Source: Clostridium sp. ZS2-4 (GTDB lineage Bacteria > Bacillota > Clostridia > Clostridiales > Clostridiaceae). From it: DNA of 64,000 nucleotides. The notes below the pieces were generated by a model. The model had not been told where the DNA came from, ran no database searches, and saw only the letters and a list, made by a program, of their open reading frames with translations. Of this stretch, positions 61,172-64,000 are shown piece by piece. The DNA is taken from NCBI RefSeq assembly GCF_026719745.1, contig NZ_JAPPRQ010000136.1, forward strand, positions 1-64,000, given 5' to 3'. The position numbers were made by a program, and so were the translations under genes. Positions within the stretch are counted from its first letter, which is position 1. Each line of letters starts with the position of its first letter.

Positions 61172-62539
61172 ATGAAAATGGAGTTTAAATTAAATTTAAC
61201 TCAAGAACAAAAATTAATAATGACACAACAAATGCAGTTATCAGTAAAATTGCTTCAAATGTCTAATTTCGAAATTCAAAGACATATAGAAAAAGAGCTA
61301 CAAGAGAATCCTGTTTTAGATGCGGAATACAAGAAAAATGACAATGAAAAAATAAATGATGAAATCGATTATAAAAAACTGATAAAATATTTTGAATTTG
61401 ATGACTATGGACACAGCAGTTATATTAAAAATGAAGAAGAAGTATCACCGTTTAATTTTATTAGTGCTAAAAAATCATTAAAGGAATTTTTATTGGAGCA
61501 AGTTATTGATTTGAATGAAACAACGTATGTAAAATCTATTTGTGAATATATGGTTGAAAATATAGATGAAAGAGGATATTTGAGTACTAAGTTAGAAGAT
61601 ATTGCATATGAATTGTCTATTTCAGAAGAATTATCAGAAGAATGCCTTGAAATTGTACAATCTCTTGAACCTATTGGTATAGGAGCCAGAGATATAAAGG
61701 AATGTTTAAAAATACAATTAATTGAAAAGGGTTTAGATGATGAAAAAATTTTAAAAATTATAGATGAGTATTTAGAGCTACTGGCTGAAAATAAATACAA
61801 CATAATTGCTAAAAAATTAAAGATAACTGCTAAAGAGGCACAAGAGTATGGAGATATAATAAAGAGCTTGGAACCTAAACCTTCAAGAGGATTTTATACT
61901 GGAGAGGAAACAAAATATATAGTTCCAGAAGCATATATAAAAAAGATAGATGGAGAATATTATATAATGATGAACAATGGTACTATACCTAAGCTTAATA
62001 TAAATGGATTGTATAAAAATATAATAAACAACGAAGAAGATAAGCAAACGGTAAAGTTTGTAAAAGGAAAATTAAATAGTGCTGTTTTTCTAATTAAGAG
62101 TATTAACCAAAGAGAAAATACAATATACAGTATTCTGGAAAAAATATTGGAAATACAAAAAGATTACTTTGATTTAGGTGATGAATATTTAAAACCTATG
62201 ACTTTAAAAGAAATTGCAGATAATTTGGAAATACATGAATCTACTGTAAGCAGAGCTATTAGAGACAAGTATATTCATACAGATAAAGGAACCATAAAAA
62301 TAAAAGATTTATTTACAACAGGTATTTCAAGAGTTGACAGCTTTGAAGATATATCAGCAAGGATTATCAAAAAAGAAATTGAAGAATTGGTGAATAATGA
62401 GGATAAAAAGAAACCTCTTTCAGATCAAAAAATATGTGATTTATTAAAAGAAAAAAATATTGATATTTCAAGAAGAACCATAGCTAAGTATAGAGAAGAA
62501 ATAGGAATAAAATCATCAAGCAAAAGGAAAAGATTTTGA
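61172..62539 (+). CDS. rpoN: RNA polymerase sigma-54 factor
   Basis: Alternative sigma factor for -24/-12 promoters that need an enhancer-binding activator. The 455-residue protein has the Gln/Leu-rich activator region (LTQEQKLIMTQQMQLSVKLL), the core-binding region, the helix-turn-helix LKEIADNLEIHESTVSRAI and the C-terminal RpoN box SRRTIAKYREE. Region II between them is short and acidic. The ATG at 61172 has GTGGTGATA upstream; a second ATG six bases later is possible. TATAAT (61133-61138) is the probable -10. It ends in a terminator immediately before the cggR promoter, a gene order common in this group. Confidence 0.97.
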   Translation: MKMEFKLNLTQEQKLIMTQQMQLSVKLLQMSNFEIQRHIEKELQENPVLDAEYKKNDNEKINDEIDYKKLIKYFEFDDYGHSSYIKNEEEVSPFNFISAKKSLKEFLLEQVIDLNETTYVKSICEYMVENIDERGYLSTKLEDIAYELSISEELSEECLEIVQSLEPIGIGARDIKECLKIQLIEKGLDDEKILKIIDEYLELLAENKYNIIAKKLKITAKEAQEYGDIIKSLEPKPSRGFYTGEETKYIVPEAYIKKIDGEYYIMMNNGTIPKLNINGLYKNIINNEEDKQTVKFVKGKLNSAVFLIKSINQRENTIYSILEKILEIQKDYFDLGDEYLKPMTLKEIADNLEIHESTVSRAIRDKYIHTDKGTIKIKDLFTTGISRVDSFEDISARIIKKEIEELVNNEDKKKPLSDQKICDLLKEKNIDISRRTIAKYREEIGIKSSSKRKRF

Positions 62540-62557
62540 AATCTTTTCCTTTTTTTA
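62522..62557 (+). terminator. Terminator of rpoN overlapping its stop codon
   Basis: GGAAAAGATTT/AAATCTTTTCC with a 2-base loop, followed by eight T. Confidence 0.9.
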
Positions 62558-62577
62558 TACTCAAAACAAGTAAATTC

Positions 62578-62596
62578 AAAAAAAAAAAAAAAAAAA
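62578..62596. repeat. Homopolymer run of 19 A
   Basis: An uninterrupted A19 tract about 37 bases upstream of the cggR -10 box. It may act as an UP-like or slippage-prone element; length may also be affected by sequencing error. Confidence 0.7.
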
Positions 62597-62632
62597 TTTC
62601 TGAAATATCTTTTAAAAAACCTATATTACGTT

Positions 62633-62679
62633 TATAATATTAGTGGGACATAAATTAAACAAGTGGGACGTCAAAAGAC
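62633..62679 (+). promoter_or_regulatory. cggR-gap promoter -10 box and CggR operator
   Basis: TATAAT (62633-62638) is followed by TGGGAC, 14 bases, TGGGAC (62644-62669), matching the spacing of the Bacillus CggR operator; GTCAAAAGAC follows the second half. The operator lies downstream of the -10 box, so the repressor would act as a roadblock. The -35 is not well defined. Confidence 0.7.
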
Positions 62680-62695
62680 CAAAGAGGTGTTTTGT

Positions 62696-63745
62696 TTGCA
62701 ATATAATTTAGAAGTACAAAAGAAGGTAGTACCAGAGTTATTAGAACTATTGGAGAAAAGATATAATATTCTCACTACTATATATTATAACCAACCCATA
62801 GGGAGAAGAATGCTTGCCAGTCACTTGGGAATTGGTGAGAGAATAGTAAGAAATGAGGTAAGTTTCTTAAAAAATCAAAATTTAATAGATATTAATAGTG
62901 ATGGAATGACAGTAAACCATGAAGGAAAGGAAATTCTAGAAAAACTAAAAGAATTCGTTCATGAGTTAAAAGGTTTATCGGATATGGAAGATTTTTTGAA
63001 AAAGCATTTGGATTTAAAAGATGTTATGGTTGTTCCAGGTAATGTTGATGAAAATGAACTTGTTTTAGATGAAATGGGAAAAAGCGCCTCAAACTATTTA
63101 AAAGATTTATTGCAAGATAAGATGATAATGGCTTTAACTGGTGGTACAACAGTAAAGAAAATGGTTGATAATATGCAAGAAACAACCGAGTACAGACATC
63201 TGTTGATTGTACCTGCTAGAGGTGGTTTAGGAAGAAATGTGCAAATACAAGCAAATACTTTAGTTGCTAAACTTGCGCATAAGTTATCAGCTGATTACAG
63301 AATGCTTCAATTACTGGAAAATGTTGACTATGCTGAGATATATGCTATACTAAATGAGGAAAGTATAAAAGAAGTTCAAGAAAGCATTAGAAAAGCCAAT
63401 GTATTAGTTTATGGAATTGGTAAAGCTGACGAAATGGCAAAAAAAAGAGGTCTTAATGAAGAAGAAATAAAGGCTCTTAAAGAAGAAGGTGCTGTTGGAG
63501 AAGCTTTTGGATGTTATTTTGACATAAAAGGAAATGTTTTATTTTCGACACCTACCGCAGGAATTAAGAGCGAGGACACTAAAAACATTGAATATTGTAT
63601 CTCTATTGCTGGAGGAAAGAGTAAAGGAGAAGCTATTATTGGTGTCCAAAGATATAATGCTAAAAATATCTTAATAACAGATGAAGGCGCTGCTAAAGAG
63701 ATTATAAGTATTATAAAAAAGGAACAAGACAATAAACATAATTAA
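62696..63745 (+). CDS. cggR: Central glycolytic genes regulator CggR
   Basis: SorC-family repressor of the gap operon, released by fructose 1,6-bisphosphate. The 349-residue protein has an N-terminal winged helix (QPIGRRMLASHLGIGERIVR, NEVSFLKNQNLIDI) and a C-terminal sugar-phosphate-binding domain (ALTGGTTVKKMVDNM, RGGLGRNVQIQANTL, GEAFGCYFDIKGN). I chose a TTG start at 62696, six bases after GAGGTG; the resulting N-terminus QYNLEVQKKVVPELLELLEK lines up with Bacillus CggR. Longer readings would start inside the operator. The gap gene follows. Confidence 0.95.
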   Translation: MQYNLEVQKKVVPELLELLEKRYNILTTIYYNQPIGRRMLASHLGIGERIVRNEVSFLKNQNLIDINSDGMTVNHEGKEILEKLKEFVHELKGLSDMEDFLKKHLDLKDVMVVPGNVDENELVLDEMGKSASNYLKDLLQDKMIMALTGGTTVKKMVDNMQETTEYRHLLIVPARGGLGRNVQIQANTLVAKLAHKLSADYRMLQLLENVDYAEIYAILNEESIKEVQESIRKANVLVYGIGKADEMAKKRGLNEEEIKALKEEGAVGEAFGCYFDIKGNVLFSTPTAGIKSEDTKNIEYCISIAGGKSKGEAIIGVQRYNAKNILITDEGAAKEIISIIKKEQDNKHN

Positions 63746-63799
63746 ATAAAAAAGTTAAAATAATTATATTAAAAATATAATTGATATAAAAAAATTTAG

Positions 63800-64000
<201 letters not shown>

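Overview
The window is about 64 kb of AT-rich DNA with clostridial gene content: class II fructose-bisphosphate aldolase, a SleB-type spore cortex lytic enzyme, DUF421/DUF4363, DUF2225, desulfoferrodoxin, sigma-54 placed just before cggR-gap, AGGAGG-type ribosome sites, T-box leaders and strong hairpin/T-run terminators. It fits an anaerobic spore-forming Clostridium (sensu stricto, cluster I); I cannot name the species. I see no prophage, transposase, rRNA operon or CRISPR array. Gene function calls rest on reading motifs and remembered families; no search was run.

Layout. 1-2.5 kb: a bizarre methionine-triplet protein with a sigma-K-like promoter, a small secreted cationic protein and a MATE exporter. 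2.5-5.7 kb: lysine riboswitch, lysC and lysA. 5.8-14.5 kb: one giant gene for a cyclic beta-1,2-glucan synthase-like protein (GT84/GH94). 14.8-19 kb: desulfoferrodoxin, T-box-controlled trpS, two Cof-type phosphatases. 19.3-26.9 kb: P-loop protein, release factor 3, an FAD oxidoreductase, an ECF S-component, a GAF-GGDEF protein, an AlbA_2-domain protein. 27-36.4 kb: T-box tyrS, the ylqG/ylqH-like pair, a phosphoesterase, DUF2225, a small (p)ppGpp synthetase, T-box leuS. 36.4-45.5 kb: rhodanese, S1-domain protein, tRNA-Gln, CYTH protein, nucleoid-associated protein, aldolase, DUF421/DUF4363, a TGS-fused nucleoside kinase. 45.5-52 kb: calcium/cation exchanger, phosphatidylserine synthase, CBS protein, lipid kinase, YgiQ radical SAM protein. 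52-64 kb: a soluble MgtE-like protein with a complex leader, SleB, T-box cysE, plsC, nth, patatin, Cof hydrolase, trmL, degV, rpoN, cggR and the start of gap.

Two themes stand out. First, RNA-level control is dense: four T-boxes (Trp, Tyr, Leu, Cys), a lysine riboswitch, a structured RNA before the GGDEF gene, a leader before the S1 gene, and an attenuator plus leader peptide before the MgtE-like gene. Second, a dispersed composite intergenic repeat recurs at least seven times. Its full form is hairpin, tandem heptads of the type AGTAACC, one of two core sequences, the same heptads inverted, hairpin. It lies either between converging genes, with stop codons inside its hairpins, or immediately upstream of a riboregulated promoter. 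I know no name for it, and it is my main candidate for an undescribed system.

Glycolysis is tied together: cggR-gap at the right end and fba at 40.5 kb carry the same paired GGGAC operator with identical spacing, which suggests that both belong to the CggR regulon.
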